Counted from the stretch's first letter, positions 1 through 14,071 are shown. The stretch is 64,000 nucleotides of DNA from Prochilodus magdalenae (GCA_024036415.1 JAMWET010000150.1:198501-262500), one strand, 5' to 3'. Translations and numbers: made by a program. The notes: generated from the letters alone by a model not told the origin.

Positions 1-571
1 TGTGAGAAAGAACCCCAGGTTAACAACAAAAGACCTAGATAACAACACCACAAACTGTAAATAACATCTTAATCGTATGTGTTCTATTAGAAAAACACTG
101 AACAACCACTTGAATGTTTCACAATGCTTCTGGGAAAATGTTCTAGCTGTTACCAGAAATGGACAACACTATGTTTGCCAGAAAAAAGGACACTGCAATT
201 CATTACATCTGTGAATAGGGTGGGGGGAACATCACAGTCTGGAAACCTTGTGAACATTAATTGGGAACAATACATTTTCGAAAGTCCAGGTTTAACACCT
301 AGTGACCAGAACCCTGTTGGTACTAGCTTTAAACTACATTCAGTCTTGTCTGAATCTTTAGTGTAGTTCTCTCATTCCTTAAATGATTGATGTGAACTGC
401 AAAATATAAGTGATGATTCAAGGCCAAAAAAAAACAGTCTGAGACTTTACTGTTCTAGTTTCACCAACACAGCATCCTAATAAACTTGCACATACAAGCA
501 GAGCAGCTAAGCACATATAAAAAACATACTGTAGATACCTCAGGGCCTTCCGATCTAGAAGGTCTAGTTTG
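1..571. other. no gene recognised
   Basis: AT-rich unique-looking sequence. The only ORF of note (124-366, 80 codons) has no recognisable motif and no splice signals that I could link to it. I see no repeat that I can name. Confidence 0.5.
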
Positions 572-692
572 GCGCCAACCCTAATCTAGGTCACATGATC
601 CAGGTTATAAAGTCCTTCAGGGGCATCTGAATATTAGGGCCAGGTGTGTTGGATCCAAACTCTTTAGGAGACCAGTACTGAGCACCCCTGCA
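572..692 (+). repeat. dispersed fish repeat ('caggtgtgttgga' type)
   Basis: The stretch contains 'ccaggtgtgttggat' followed by 'gagcacccctgcag'. This resembles a short dispersed repeat common in fish genomes, whose usual form reads 'caggtgtgttgga ... ctccaggacc ... gaacccctg'. A shorter relative lies at 29446-29508. The recognition is from memory and the element class is unknown to me. Confidence 0.45.
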
Positions 693-2401
693 GTAGGGTA
701 TATGCAGGCTGTGTGTTTCAATTGTTTAATAAATCTCTTGTGTGTAAGTTCTAAGTAGAGCAGTTATTTTCATCTCATATCTCTCTTTTACCAATGCACT
801 TCCATAAAGGAAAGCACTTGCTGGTTGGAAGTTTATTGTTTTAATAAACTCAGTGATAATTACGGGAAGGTCATGATGTTTCTATTGATAAATTTGATAA
901 ACAATTGTATGTAAACTGTAAAATAACTGTAATGCTTTTTATATTGAAGATCTGAATTCAGAATTACATTAAGCTTTGAGTGGCAATGGTCATATTTCCA
1001 GACAGATTTTTTAAAATTCTGTACAACACGTCTGTCAAATAGGCAACTTTGACACTATAGTAATGTAAGCATCTGTTTGTGAGGTTTTATAAGTCCATAC
1101 ATCACTTCACAACACAGCTGGGAAAAATGGTCTGCACATTTAAGCCACTATGGCAACCTTAAAGTGAGTCAGTATAATCTTGGCCATAAATAGCCAGTCA
1201 CTAGTTCCAGTCATATGAGAAAGGTCACTGTGAATCATGTTTTCCTTGGGCTACACTTGCAATCCCACTAAATAACTGACCCTCTGGAAGTTCACATAGT
1301 CCTATGTGAATTTCATAAGGAATAAATGAGCTGGTTGAGAAGTCAAGCTAAAAATCTAATTGTGTGTTATAACATGAACACGCTTAAACGATTATTTTAC
1401 CCTTCCTGATCCTGCTTAGAGATATCTGTGGTGAAATCTCAAATACCCTGTATCATACAAGATACATTTTCTAAGAATCCTCTTCATAGAGAGATTACTT
1501 TCTCTGGCAATTGTCCAAAGTTTGAAGACTTTCAGATACATTCCAAACTATCATTCTGTTTCCTTTGTACTGATCAGAGATGGTTGCAGGGCACAACTAC
1601 TAACAAAGTCATTGGAATAGGACTCCATTAGTAAAGCTGGTATAGGGTCTAGAAGCAAGGGCAATTTGTTGATGGTTGGAAACACAAAAGTCGCTATTTG
1701 GAGCTCATGTAGCTTCCTCACATGTATAAATGAGACAATCTGCAGCAGGAGACTGACTTCACTGAAATGGACTCAAGTGCTAGAGAACTGGCTCAAAATG
1801 TCCCAGTGCCAGATGAGCAATGTGGAACTCCAGCTGATTGATACTTTGAGGCCAAGGTCATCTTCCACTGATTCTTTTTCTGGTGCCAAACTGCCCATCT
1901 CAAAAGGAAAACACTGGCCATGACTACCTCCATGCATGAGGGAATCAACTTCAGGAGTACAACCCCTACAAGATATAAGCTAAGTAGCCACATCTGGAGC
2001 CACATACAGTGGGCCTAAGACATGTGACAGTGGAGCTGTGTTTAGAGTTTAGACTTAAGCACACAAATAATCCAATACTATAAATGAAGAAATCCCATTC
2101 ATTTGGATTCCTTTGAGAATAGCACAGACCTATGGAATATTGTCAAGGTTTCCAATGCAGCAAATGGTAGAACCTTTAGACAACTGATCACACTTTGGTA
2201 AATAGATCTAAAGAATTTCCTAAATAAATAGCAATGGTTCTAAACGAACAAATGACCTTTGATATGAGCAAGAACTTCGGTTACATAAATATGTAATGGA
2301 AGTTATGGAAAATGTAAAGTGAAATAAAACCTAGTGTTGAAGAGGAATTCAAATACCATATTTTAAGAATATGCTGGTGTTGAAAATCATGAATCAGTAT
2401 A
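693..2401. other. no gene recognised
   Basis: Unique-looking AT-rich DNA. ORFs at 1428-1631, 1666-1923 and 1793-2005 (minus) are short, overlap one another on opposite strands and show no family motif. I treat them as chance frames. Confidence 0.5.
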
Positions 2402-3736
<1,335 letters not shown>

Positions 3737-5074
3737 TATGTTGTCCCAGTATCCATGGCAGTGAACACAGACACACAAGAGAAAAGAGGAGATTGAGGAA
3801 GCCACACAAGGCAATAGTAGTGAACCAGAGAAGAAGTTATTCTCTGACACACGTATTGATGTGTAGAAAGAAGGAAGAACTTCATCCCAACCAGCAAATG
3901 AGAAAGAGAGGTGAGAAATTGAAGCAATTTGCAAGGCTTGCTGCAGTGTTATAGATCTTTCTAGAGTGCCGTCCATGCATCTGCACCCCTCACTAGGGCA
4001 GCACAGGTCAGAGCAATGGGACTGCTTCAGGGAAAGCACCAGCGAAACCATATAGGCATCCACAGCTGCATGTCCTCCAGGCCATAATGACCTGCTTCCA
4101 TCATTGTCACTTGCAAAGGATTCCACAAGCTATACTGGTCTCTATCTGCATGGACAGTGTCCGGTGTCTGATCAGTTGAATGCCTTCTTGCAATGCTCTG
4201 AATAACTTTATCATCAAAATATGAATGATATCATTACTGCTACAGTCTGCCAGCAGAGCTGCAATAATAACCACTCTTACAGTTAATATAAGTAAGCTAT
4301 TATAATACTTTCCTTCCATACTGGAAAAAAGAGCAGTTTAGTTTGAGATCAGTTTAATGTTATATTTAGACAGCTTCTTTAAGTATAATTTATTTTAATA
4401 ACTATAATATAAGCATTTTATGCCAAATCATAAATCAAAGGGCTGGCATTACAAATGGCGAGAAATGCACAGATCGCAAATGAACATAAATCACTTTCAG
4501 CTATTAAAAAAAGAGGTGTCAGAAAAGGCTAAGAAAAAAAGGTGTTCCAGGGATGCTCAGTTGATGCACACATACAAGTCAGGTATTGTGAAGCTTATCC
4601 TGACGGTGCCCCTTCTTTATGGATAAAAATATTATGAGATATCTGCACCCAACCACCTCGGGTAACCACACACCAGTATATACATTACAGAACTTGTAGA
4701 AGAATAATGAACATGGAAGCGTAGTCACTTAATGGAATGGCTTGGTTTAGCAAGTACTTGAATACAAACCACCAAACATTTAGTTTTGCCTTGAAATAAA
4801 TGTTTCAGGTTTAGCACTCAATGAAGTACTGTCAGTACCAAGTGCACCCAGTTGATTTTTTATAATCCCTGTAAACCATGGTCACGGAAACCATGCTCCT
4901 CACAGTATTGGCAAAAGTCAGACGAGTAGTGACCAGTAATAGCCCGAGGTGGTTTTAGAGGGAATGGGTAATTTAGTAGCATTAACTGTTTTATTTCTAC
5001 AAATGCTCAGTAGAAAGTGTTTCCTGAGTGTATGAGTGATAAGCAAGAAACCATCCATCCATCCATCTCATATA
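3737..5074. other. no gene recognised
   Basis: The longest open frame in the window (3623-4126, minus, 167 codons) crosses from this stretch into the transposon right end and opens with GTG, so I regard it as accidental. A short (ATCC)n tract at 5052-5067 precedes the next transposon. Nothing else is recognisable. Confidence 0.5.
5052..5067. repeat. (ATCC)n microsatellite
   Basis: About four tandem units of a CATC/ATCC tetranucleotide just outside the left end of the Tc1 derivative at 5075. Confidence 0.7.
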
Positions 5075-5259
5075 CAGGGGTTGGACAATGAAACTGAAAC
5101 ACCTGTCACTTTAGTGTGGGAGGTCTCATGACTAAATTGGACCAGCCTGGTGGCCAATCTTCATTAATTGCACATTGCACCAGTAAGAGCAGAGTGTGAA
5201 GGTTCAGTTAGCAGGTAAGAGCACAGTTCTGCTCAAAATACTGCAATACACACAGCATT

Positions 5260-5424
5260 ATGGGTGACATACCAGAGTTCAAAAGAGGACAAATGGTTGG
5301 TGCACGTCTTGCTGGCGCATCTGTGACCAAGACAGCAAGTCTTTGTGATGTATCAAGAGCCACGGTATCCAGGGAAATGTCAGCATACCACCAAGAAGGA
5401 CGAACCTCCACCAGCATCACGTAG
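5260..5424 (+). pseudogene. Tc1 transposase N-terminal fragment (54 codons)
   Basis: An ATG at 5260 opens 54 codons ending at TAG 5422-5424. The peptide begins MGDIPEFKRGQMVGARLAG and continues through TKTASLCDVSRATVSREM. It holds the first helix-turn-helix (paired-like) DNA-binding unit of Tc1 transposases, whose recognition helix is the 'VSRATVSR' part. The frame leaves family sequence about 50 codons in, at the internal deletion, and soon stops. If expressed it could in principle still bind its own ends, but there is no sign that it is expressed. Confidence 0.85.
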
Positions 5425-5555
5425 TGACCTGGCCACTATCCTGCAAGAAGAATGGCTTAAAATCCCTCTGACCACTGTGCAGGACGCAGTATATGTCATT
5501 CCCAAGACGAACTGACGCTGTATTGGCCGCAAAAGGAGGCCCTACACCATACTAA
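5425..5555 (+). pseudogene. Tc1 transposase C-terminal remnant
   Basis: Just after the deletion junction I read LQEEWLKIPLTTVQD in one frame. After a one-base shift the frame reads YMSFPRRTDAVLAAKGGPTPY, then TAA at 5553-5555. This is the standard end of this Tc1 lineage. The extra base near 5484 ('caggacgcagtat') breaks the frame between the two halves. Confidence 0.85.
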
Positions 5556-5607
5556 TAAATGACTGTGGTCTAAAACCAGGTGTTTCAGTTTCATTGTCCA
5601 ACCCCTG

Positions 5608-8600
5608 TATATACGAGAGAGAGAGAATGATTTGGAATTCCTGGATCCCATCAAGACTCCCTAGTAAAGAACTGCTGGTGGCCACATCTTGGAAACTTGG
5701 GAAATTGGGAGTGAGTTTGATCAAACTTACTTAAGTGTTCTCCTCCAAGCATGTGGTGCTGTCCAATGACGCATGAGCAGCAGTTTGGAAAGATGTTGTG
5801 TCTGGCTTTTACAGCTCAGAGAAGTCGTGCTAGCTAGTCTGAGAATGTTTGTTGAATGTCAGTGATGAAACGTAAACTGCATGCCCAGTTTGTATGCTTT
5901 CAGACTCTCGCCTCTCCCAGTTAACTGTGGACTGGTTTTGTCATTTCAAAGGGAAACTAAATATTATCTGTTAAGTTACAATAGGATTCTTGAGAGATTG
6001 AATTCTTAAGGGGCAGTGGTTTAACTACTCCAGATTTTTTTGGTAATATTGCAACTTTATGTGCTTCATCTATTAATGAACTAGTGACCTAAATTCCTTC
6101 GTAGAAAGGAGTTATTACAGCCAGTCAGTTGGAGGAGCAAGTGGCCCGGTCCGCAAGCTAAAGATCAGCAAGAACAATAACCGCTTCTGCAGCCTACATG
6201 CAATTTCAACGCTTGCTTGCCCTAGCACAACAATCCTGCCTTTTGTTATCTTGTATGATGGAAAGAATGGATGCCAGGAATCCACAGGCAATGCCAATGC
6301 TTTGATCCCTCAGACACTTCAGTAATGCTTGGCCTTTCTATGCTAGAAAGCGAAAGCTTGTGGCCCTGGGTGTGTGACATGCAAGCTGAATTTAATTAGA
6401 CACTCAATGTTCAATATAAAATAAAAAAGGACTGAAGCACATTGAAGTGTAATCTCAGCAACAGATCTGTAACAAGTGACAGCTCGTAGCTACAGCTGCT
6501 ACACAGCTGGATCACAGCTATTGTCAGGGCTGCCGGTTTCTTTGTTACTCTGAAGTGGAGTGTGTGAGGAAAGACAGCATGGGTTTAATTTTAATTTGCT
6601 GTGAATCTGTTTGCATGAGAGGCTCACTCTAGAGTGATTGCCCTTCTCCCACCACTTGCCATGCAGCCACCAGCATCTGAGAATGGAGCCGGGCTTTGGG
6701 AGATGCCTTATAAAGATGAGTGTTGGCAGAGCCTCAGCAGTTTGCTGAACACTTACTCTACCATGACTGGATGAAAGTAATGAAAACCTCAGTGGTTTTC
6801 ACCCTTTGAGTGATTTCAACAATACTGTCCAGAAGAGCCCAATTAAAATGTCTATGGGATACGCACAGAACTGGACTCCTTCCCTGTGACCTCTTTGTGG
6901 TATGCGTCAGTCATGCATTTGACTGAACTCTGTAGAGCTTCTGAAACTGAACAATTAGTTAAATACAATCACGGACAGCAATTTACACCCTTAAAGAATG
7001 ATGCTGAAAGGGCTTGCTGATGACCCCTTTAACTACTTTAGGGCCTTTACATGATTGTAACGGTTATTTAAGGAAGCAAAAGTTTCTCCTCTAAAGCATC
7101 ACTCTAAGAATGCTTTGTGGGGCCTTCTATCGTTTAAAACAGGTTTACTTCAATGGCTTCTTTGGAAAAAATAGCAACTTTCAATTACTAGATATTTAAA
7201 GAGCCATTGTTTTAAACAGACGGTGAAAGTTAAAAGAACCATTAGGCTGATTAAGAACCCTAAAACAGTGCTAGTTGAAACACTTCCTGAGGAGTAATCT
7301 ACACTGAAGAGCATCTAAACAACATTTGATGATGAGGCATAATTATGTGATGAGATGGTGTTATGCTAATGCTTCATATATAAAATCATTAAAAATCCCA
7401 AATTCCATTGTACAAAAACCATAGGTACCCATATGCATAGGGTTTTATCTGACCAGCAATAAAAAGGCAGTCAGCAAATATTTTGACATTCATTACAGAT
7501 ACTTAAATTTCTTACTTAGGCAAAAAAGAAGCTCCTTAGCTTGTTTGGTACACAGCCTTTGCATTACATTTCAGATTAGGTTGAAATTCACTGCTTTAAA
7601 GAATGTAGACCTGAACGGTTCTTTTCGGAAACAAAGGTTCTTCTATAGCACCACTCCAAAGAAGTATTTTTGGCACCAGTTATTGCAGTGAATTGCTGAC
7701 TAGGGTCTAAACATGTCGCTAGCAGTGCACTTTTCTTAAATAATTGTCCCCATAATCGGAGGAATCTGAACTAACAAAGCCCATTCTTTGTATACAAATG
7801 GTTTGACTGGATACAAAGAATCGGTTCATCAAGTCAGTGCACAGATTTTGTGTCTAGTAATGGAATACACATTTTTCAAGAACAGGCAACCAAAATCCAA
7901 GACATGCCATGCACTCAAGAGCCCCGAATGCTCTATGGGAAATCCTGGATGGGGGAGAATCCTAGTCATTGCACTCGGGGGGGAGTGTGATTGCAGTGCT
8001 ACTTATACTGTCTTAGATTCATGGCCTTTGATGGCTGTGGCTTTGTTGAACTCTCCATTACCCAACAAGGCTTAGAATCAGGAGCCTGAAAGAGTGAACA
8101 GGCGTATTGTGTCAGTACACACTTTGGAGCTGCAGGTAAAAAGTCAAGTATTTGGACGGGTTTTCTCCAACCAGACAACAAATGTCAAACACTCAGTAAG
8201 GAAAAGGAAGAGACTCCAAGCAGGAATTATCAGCTTACAGCTTAATGTCTGCGAGGGAAAACATCAACGTGAAAGGTTACAGTCTGTGTCAGGTGTCTCC
8301 TGTAAATACAGACTTCCCTGTGTTTTCTTTATGAATCCTGTCATCGTTCTGTCAAAAGAGTATGAGGTAATGACTCCTAAGGGCCCGGAGGACTTATTCG
8401 TTCACTTCCTTCTATCTTAAACACAACAGCTCAACTGATATGGAGCAACATTAGTTCGGCAGTGTGTTATGCGGTGGTTGTCCAGCAGGTCCTATAGGAG
8501 GGATATAAGGGTATTATTCAGTCCCAGGAGAGCAATAAAAGCTAAGAGGCCTGCAAAATCCCAACAAAAGGAAACCTGTGTGGCATGCATTTGAGAAAGT

Positions 8601-10229
8601 GTGCAGTGCTATAGAGAGAGCTTAATCACACCAATGTATTTAGTTGTGCATCACTGAGCTCATTCAAATCCTATTTAGGGCTGTATTTCAGACACAAACC
8701 AGAGCTAGTTAGACACCACCATTTCGTAAGGATTTATTGACACTGAGCCCATATGCCTGAGCCAATGTAGAGCAGTCCAGAGTCACAATCTCGCCCCAAA
8801 CTATGAAGTAAATTACTTTAAAAAGCATTGTTTTACACTGTGCATGCTGGAAAAGTGTGGGAGAGCAAGGCACAGTGGTACACACAGATTTTTAACTGTT
8901 GCTTTGTAAACTGAAGCATGATTACTGAATCAGGAGGATAAAAAAATATATGTGTCTCTGTAAAGTCAGGTCAGGTTTTGAGGGATGTTTCTGGACCATA
9001 CATCTTTATATGTTAACATCAAAACACAGGTTTAAAAAGAAGGTCCTCTGGAGCTACATTACAGCTGCCAAAGAGGCAAACAAAATAATGTAGGTGAAGA
9101 TTCAGAACCTATTCACACAATCAAGCCCATGTGACCTATGTGTAATTGGGAACATTAGAGCTAGAGCTAGTAGAAAGAAAAGCAAGGAGTTTAAGGAAAA
9201 GGAAATGGAAAAGCTTGTACAATCAGTACATATTTTTCCTGAAGCTTGTGATAGAAACTTTTATCTCTAGTTAACTTTGTAATCATTTCAGTGACTCTTT
9301 AGTAGAGACCCCTATTACAGAGCTCCTGCTGCTCCTGTTTTCCTTTTCTAACAGCCCATTGAATAGGCTGCCTTTCGTATTCAGTCAATAGCACATATAG
9401 GGTCTCCAAGAGTGATGTCCTCCCCCCATCCCCCATGAAATTAGTCCCACCCATTGGAAATCAAAGCCTGATTGGTTGATTCATCCGTCACTTCACAAAT
9501 ATGCTGACAGTTAACATTTGCCTGTGTAACTACCTAAAATATCCGTGTTTGATTTCACCCTACATTAGATTGCACACTGTTTCTTCCTAAAGTATTCAAT
9601 TTTCCTGATTTTATTTTAGACAACGTTCATTCAAATGATATCAAAACAATTATTTCTACAATAGGTGAACAGAAAGGCAACATTGCACTAGTGTAATATA
9701 TTGTGTTTATGGAGATGATATACACTTTTAATTCTAGGTAAGTCAGTTCACAGTATAGATGATAGCTTCTTGCTTTTAGACTGCGCGTCAAAACACATAT
9801 AGCTCCATTTATCCGTTTAATTTGCACAATACAGTTTCAGTTGTTGCCTGAAGTGGCTGTCAGCATCACCAAACAGGAATAAGCTCTCTTTATCCTTCTG
9901 AAGCTCACAGGATTATTTTATGTCTAAATGATAGATTTTTATCTTCCAGCCAGTTTATTGCCAGAAATTGCCTGCTTTTACACAAACACCGTAGGACAAA
10001 TCAGTGACAAGCAGCATACACAGCTCATCTGTCGCAAGTAATAACTCTAACTTGCTGAAACAGCAGTAGTAAAGCATTCCATTAAATCAGTACAGGGCCA
10101 CAGTTATGATAAAGTATCATGCCCTTTTCACTTTATTATTTTAAATAGCCATTTACATTCAGTAAACATTTGATAAAGGAAATACATTATCGTCAAAAAA
10201 CAGAAGAAATTGAAGCTTGGTGGGTCGGT
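5608..10229. other. no gene recognised; unique-looking stretch
   Basis: About 4.6 kb without a repeat or gene that I can name. ORFs at 7788-8075 and 8094-8420 (95 and 108 codons) lack motifs, and the first opens with TTG. A patch near 6540-6770, less AT-rich than its surroundings, has the mixed-word composition often seen in conserved non-coding elements. I cannot test conservation here. Confidence 0.45.
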
Positions 10230-10760
10230 TTGACACCATTAGACATGCGAAAGTTTCACACTTATCTGCGCATGTGTCATAAACAAGGACAGGCCTTATG
10301 GCTGTACCTGACTGACCCAATAGCCACGATTGCAAACAATGGATGACTTTGGATGAGTGGCAATAAACCGTTCATCTTGACTCTGTTCACAATGTCTCCA
10401 CACACTGATTCAATGGTCTTTTCTGTCAAGATAAAGGTGAAACACTTCACTGAAGATGGCCCGCTGTGATTCTGAGTCATTCCGTAACAGTCTGGCACAA
10501 CACCATCGCAGCCTTTGGTGGTGTTGATGTGGTGTATAATACCATCCCACTTAACTCTCTTCCAACTTCTAAAATGGCTTTTGAACACCTCTCTAAGTAA
10601 TACTTAATTTGCAAAGGATGATACCAACACAACAGCTTGGGTCAGAATGCAAATCGTACACAACAGGACGGCATCACTCCATGACCAATCATTTGCATGT
10701 CTCATGCATGTCAAATCAAGTTTCATTCCTGGCTGATTCCTTCTGGGTACAACTTTCTTT
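10230..10760 (-). mobile_element. Tc1-like remnant (family shared with 11.7, 27.3 and 41 kb)
   Basis: Read on the minus strand, the stretch matches the decayed Tc1 copies at 27255-27715 and 41041-41665. The block 'cagaatg... cgtacacaacaggacggc' near 10650-10670 corresponds to the N-terminal leader region, and 10330-10400 ('cattgtgaacagagtcaagatgaac' on the minus strand) to the middle of the 41-kb copy. A short piece at 10266-10325 ('aaggacaggccttatggctg', 'cctgactgacccaatagccac') carries the leader motif on the plus strand, so the copy seems to end in an inverted fragment. An open minus frame of about 100 codons (10277-10588) lies inside but has no intact catalytic motif. Confidence 0.65.
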
Positions 10761-11714
10761 TTGATGATGTGTGTACATATAAAATATTGATTGATTCACA
10801 TATAAAATACATGATGTCAAATTATTTAGTGATACTTCTTGTGAAAGTTTTCATTGCATTCATACAAAATTATTTTAGTAACAGGCAGCACGTTTCATGT
10901 TGCAGTCAAGCGTTCCCCCAATATCTAAACACTGAGAGGTACTGAAAAGGTGTTACAGAAAGTGTTTAAAGTATTTGGATTGTGGGATATAAAGTCACAG
11001 GATTACTACAACAAGGATTTATTTCTCCACCACCATCCCAAGAGGAACATATTGTTGTGTAGCTTGTTTACAGAACAAGGGCGTTTTCATTCATACTGTT
11101 AGTCTTCATGTTGTGGTAGGGTTCTGAATTTGACCATGCGCTGTTAAATTGGAAGAGGTAACTTGGCAGTCTTGTCGAGTCGAGTTCATCTGTTCAGACT
11201 GTAATGTTCTATTCATGTTTGTACTGGCAGAGAAACAAAGGAAAGGAGTCTTTTCTTGCAAGTAGATGCCAGTGCACCTCAGGCTTATCAATAATATCCA
11301 TATGACTCTTAAGTTAAAACACTCTCCACAGACTCCAGTGCTGCTACTTTGTAGAGGTATCAGCAAGATTAAATGAACAGGATCAAGTGTGCCTTTGAAA
11401 CCTTTAGTGAGCCCTTTAATAGCAAACCTGATAGCCTTAACATTAAGTCTAGAGGATTTTATGAGCCCACAGCTCCAGCCTTTTTAAGTATGACCCATCT
11501 AGGCTCGACTACAAGCTTAGATCTTACAGTGAACAAGCACTCCTTGTCTTCTGACCCATAATTTAGTTAGACTGTGTAGGGAAATGTATGATCTATGATA
11601 ATGTAAATGCTCATTTGAAAATTTGCGGTCAAAACACTGATAATCGAAATATGTACCAGGAATGCCTGCATAAACAGGAACAAAGACACAAAGTAAAAAA
11701 TGTACCATTTAAAT
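10761..11714. other. no gene recognised
   Basis: AT-rich DNA with several 60-86 codon ORFs on both strands, none with a family motif. I see no named repeat. Confidence 0.45.
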
Positions 11715-11990
11715 GCTTTAAAAAGCTTTGAAGTTTCACGCCTTAGCCGCACATGTGATGTAGGGAAAGACAGGCCTATTGCTGTAACTAACTGACTCAG
11801 TAGCCACAACTAAGTGCCTTTAGTTGTCACACATCACATGTCCAGAAGGCCTGGTTTCACTCCACCTCCACACCTACCGCACATTGTGCAGGAACTGTGT
11901 GAGAATATTCAAGCTACAAGGGATTGGATTATCACAGGACACCATTAGAGACCTCTGCACCCATGGCAGCGAGACACCATACTGAGAGAC
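11715..11990 (+). mobile_element. Tc1-like remnant, C-terminal part
   Basis: It contains 'ctgtgtgagaatattcaagc' followed by 'cacaggacaccattagagac', encoding a decayed CENIQATxDxI-DTIRDL tract. This tract (EEW-DRI-QDTIRxL in many relatives) is the C-terminal helix region of Tc1 transposases. The same tract occurs at 41570-41635. The 5' part repeats the leader motif 'gacaggcctattgctgtaac'. Most of the transposase is missing between leader and C-terminus. Confidence 0.7.
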
Positions 11991-12049
11991 ACTACTTCTG
12001 TATGTGTAGCTCAACAAATATTGCCCATGTCAGTCCCAATTTATTATCA

Positions 12050-12290
12050 TTGTTTACTGAACACCTATGGGATTAACTGGAATGCCAATTGCTTATCAGA
12101 CCTTCTTGTCCAACATCTGTGCCTCACAAAAGCATGGGCAAAAATTCCAACAAATACACTCCAGTATCTTGTGTGTTGGCCATCTCCATATCAATGCCCA
12201 TGGGTTTGGAATGGAATGTCATAAGTGCTCATAAGTGTGATGATAAGTGTGATGTCCACATAGTCAGGACCATATAGTGTATCCACGATA
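12050..12290 (+). mobile_element. Tc1-like remnant of a second lineage, 3' end
   Basis: The left part reads 'gaacacctatgggatta' (EHLWD- then a stop), the conserved tract just after the catalytic Glu in Tc1 transposases. It continues through 'cttcttgtccaacatc' and 'gggcaaaaattccaacaaa', and then 'caatgcccatgggtttgg'. The 3' end 'ccatatagtgtat' near 12270 matches the terminal repeat of a well-known fish Tc1 lineage (ends close to 'tatggccaaaagtatgtgg'). It directly follows the 11715-11990 fragment and may have inserted into it. Confidence 0.75.
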
Positions 12291-14071
12291 TAGTCTACCA
12301 ACTTTAACAATAACTGACAAAAAAGCCTTCCCAATGAAAGAGCAATGTGACTTACAAACATCCTTCACAGTGTTCCCTTAACATCCCTCCATGGAAGACC
12401 AGACGAGTCTTTGGAAAAGGTATCACCAGTTTAGCAAATGAACAGTTGAAAAGTAATTAGTTGAAGGCCATGCTACATGAAGCTGAAAATCATTTGTTCC
12501 AGTTGTTTCAGTGTTTTTGCAAGCCTTGCACAACACGAGCTACTGAGAAGCTGTTTTTATTTTCTCAATTACATTCCATCCACTGAAGTGAAACCAACAG
12601 GTCTGCTACATATTTAAAAACACATCATATGGGCCTGAAGGCATATTTGTTCTTACAAATGTAACAAAGCAGGATGACTTTCTACGTTTGACTTTTTAAT
12701 TTTGTTGCTTTTGTTTTGTTTTCTTTCAAATCCTCAAGAGTCAGGATTAAGAAACTCCAGTGTAGCTCATTTCCTGAGACCAAGAGTGCTACACACCACC
12801 CAGTCAGCAGATGTTCAAACTTGAGCACCGGCAGAACATTTATGATGCAGCATCTCCAGAGAGAGTCCAAATCTGCCCCTATTACACAAATATTTGTAGA
12901 CTCTAATCATTAAACTGTGTGGCTTCCGATATAAACTAACAGAGATTCTTTAAACTGGACATAACCTTAACAACATGCAGGCGCTAAAACATAAAAATAA
13001 AACGTGGATATAAAATACTAGAGACTACAGCGTTCATATAGTATGGCCCAAAAATATCAGACTAGAACAACTCATTTAAAATAATCACTGCCTACAATCC
13101 TACAAAACTGTTATATCTACTGTTTATCTCTAAAATTATAGCTTTATTATTGTTGTTATGGCTGGAGGTTATGATTTAATTCCGCATAATTTTGGTCTAT
13201 TTCTGCATCATCGAGACAAGTAAACAAGAGAGGAAGGGTAGAAGCTGCCACACAATGTTCTTAAATACTTCAGTGCAGGGTGGCACAAAAAAGTATCCTT
13301 AGGTTAAAATATGGGCATTTTCTGAAAATCTAATAAAAATAAAATTAAATAAAAATAGAAATAAACAAATCTAATGTATCAATAACTTACAAATAGGAAA
13401 AAACAGTGAAAGATGTGGCATGTGAAATTATAGAGGAGAACATCAAATAAATATTATAAACAACACAACATTTATGTTTTTGCACCAAATAATAATATGA
13501 AGATTCATAACATTATTCAGTAACATTATTCATAATATAATGATAATTATATCCATATTCAGTCTTGTAAATTACTTGTATAATCTGATCCTTTTCTTAT
13601 TGCTTTTGTGCAACCAGAGAAGGTTGAAGATTCTCTTAAGGTTTCTGCCTCGTGCTCTGGTCTTTTCCTTGGACAGTAACAATGTGCTCGCTTTGGAAAT
13701 GCAGCCTCACAGTGTTTAGTAAGATTGTGTAACATCACCCATAACTCTTCATCTTGAGCTACTTTACAACCCAATATTTTCAAGTAGCGATGACGCTGTT
13801 CGACAGGCTTGATGTTGACGCTTTTAGTGCATCTGCCCTGTAATAAGAGTTTTGGAGGCATCATTTATAGTGATGGCTAAAGGAAACACACCTGGACATT
13901 GCAACAGCTCTCTTTTAGTTTACCTGTAACCATGGAGCTCTCTCTTCCATGTGTACACAAATACTGATTTCACCTCCTCTCAGTTCTGCTTCATTGTGCA
14001 GGAGGGGTTCTCTGAGGGGAACTTTAGGGACATTTTAGTCTGATCAGAGTATCATAAATGTGTCTTTTACA
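12291..14071. other. no confident gene
   Basis: Mostly AT-rich DNA, with a long A/T tract around 13320-13550. One uncertain ORF (13559-13864, minus) is listed separately. 'catatagtatggcccaaaaa' near 13038 loosely resembles a Tc1 end, too weakly to call. Confidence 0.45.
13559..13864 (-). other. unidentified 101-codon ORF, doubtful gene
   Basis: It opens with a true ATG (MMPPKLLLQGRC) and ends near 13559. The product is basic and contains five cysteines in its second half, including a CYCPRKRP stretch and a later SGCTKAIRK. There is no signal peptide or membrane segment and I recognise no family. AT-rich DNA of this length yields ORFs of about 100 codons by chance on either strand, and I see no clear splice sites. 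It is recorded because it is one of the few longer frames outside a repeat with a real ATG and non-repetitive, charged composition. Confidence 0.12.

Larger units (their letters stand above)
5075..5607 (+). mobile_element. non-autonomous Tc1-like element with perfect 31-bp ends
   Basis: A 533-bp element bounded by TA (5073-5074 and 5608-5609). The first 31 bases (5075-5105, beginning CAGGGGTTGGACAATG) are exactly inverted at 5577-5607. The interior still carries both ends of a transposase gene: the N-terminal DNA-binding part (5260-5424) and the C-terminal end (5425-5555). The middle, including the catalytic DDE core, is missing. Intact relatives are about 1.2-1.3 kb, so this is a classic internal-deletion derivative that could only have moved using transposase from elsewhere. 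Perfect ends suggest that it is younger than the other Tc1 copies here. Confidence 0.93.

Noticed and set aside
10277..10588. 103-codon minus ORF
   Set aside because: It falls within a Tc1-like remnant shared with three other sites in the window, so it is not an independent gene.
13035..13060. 'catatagtatggcccaaaaa' resembling a Tc1 terminal repeat
   Set aside because: The match is partial and isolated, with no partner end or transposase sequence nearby.
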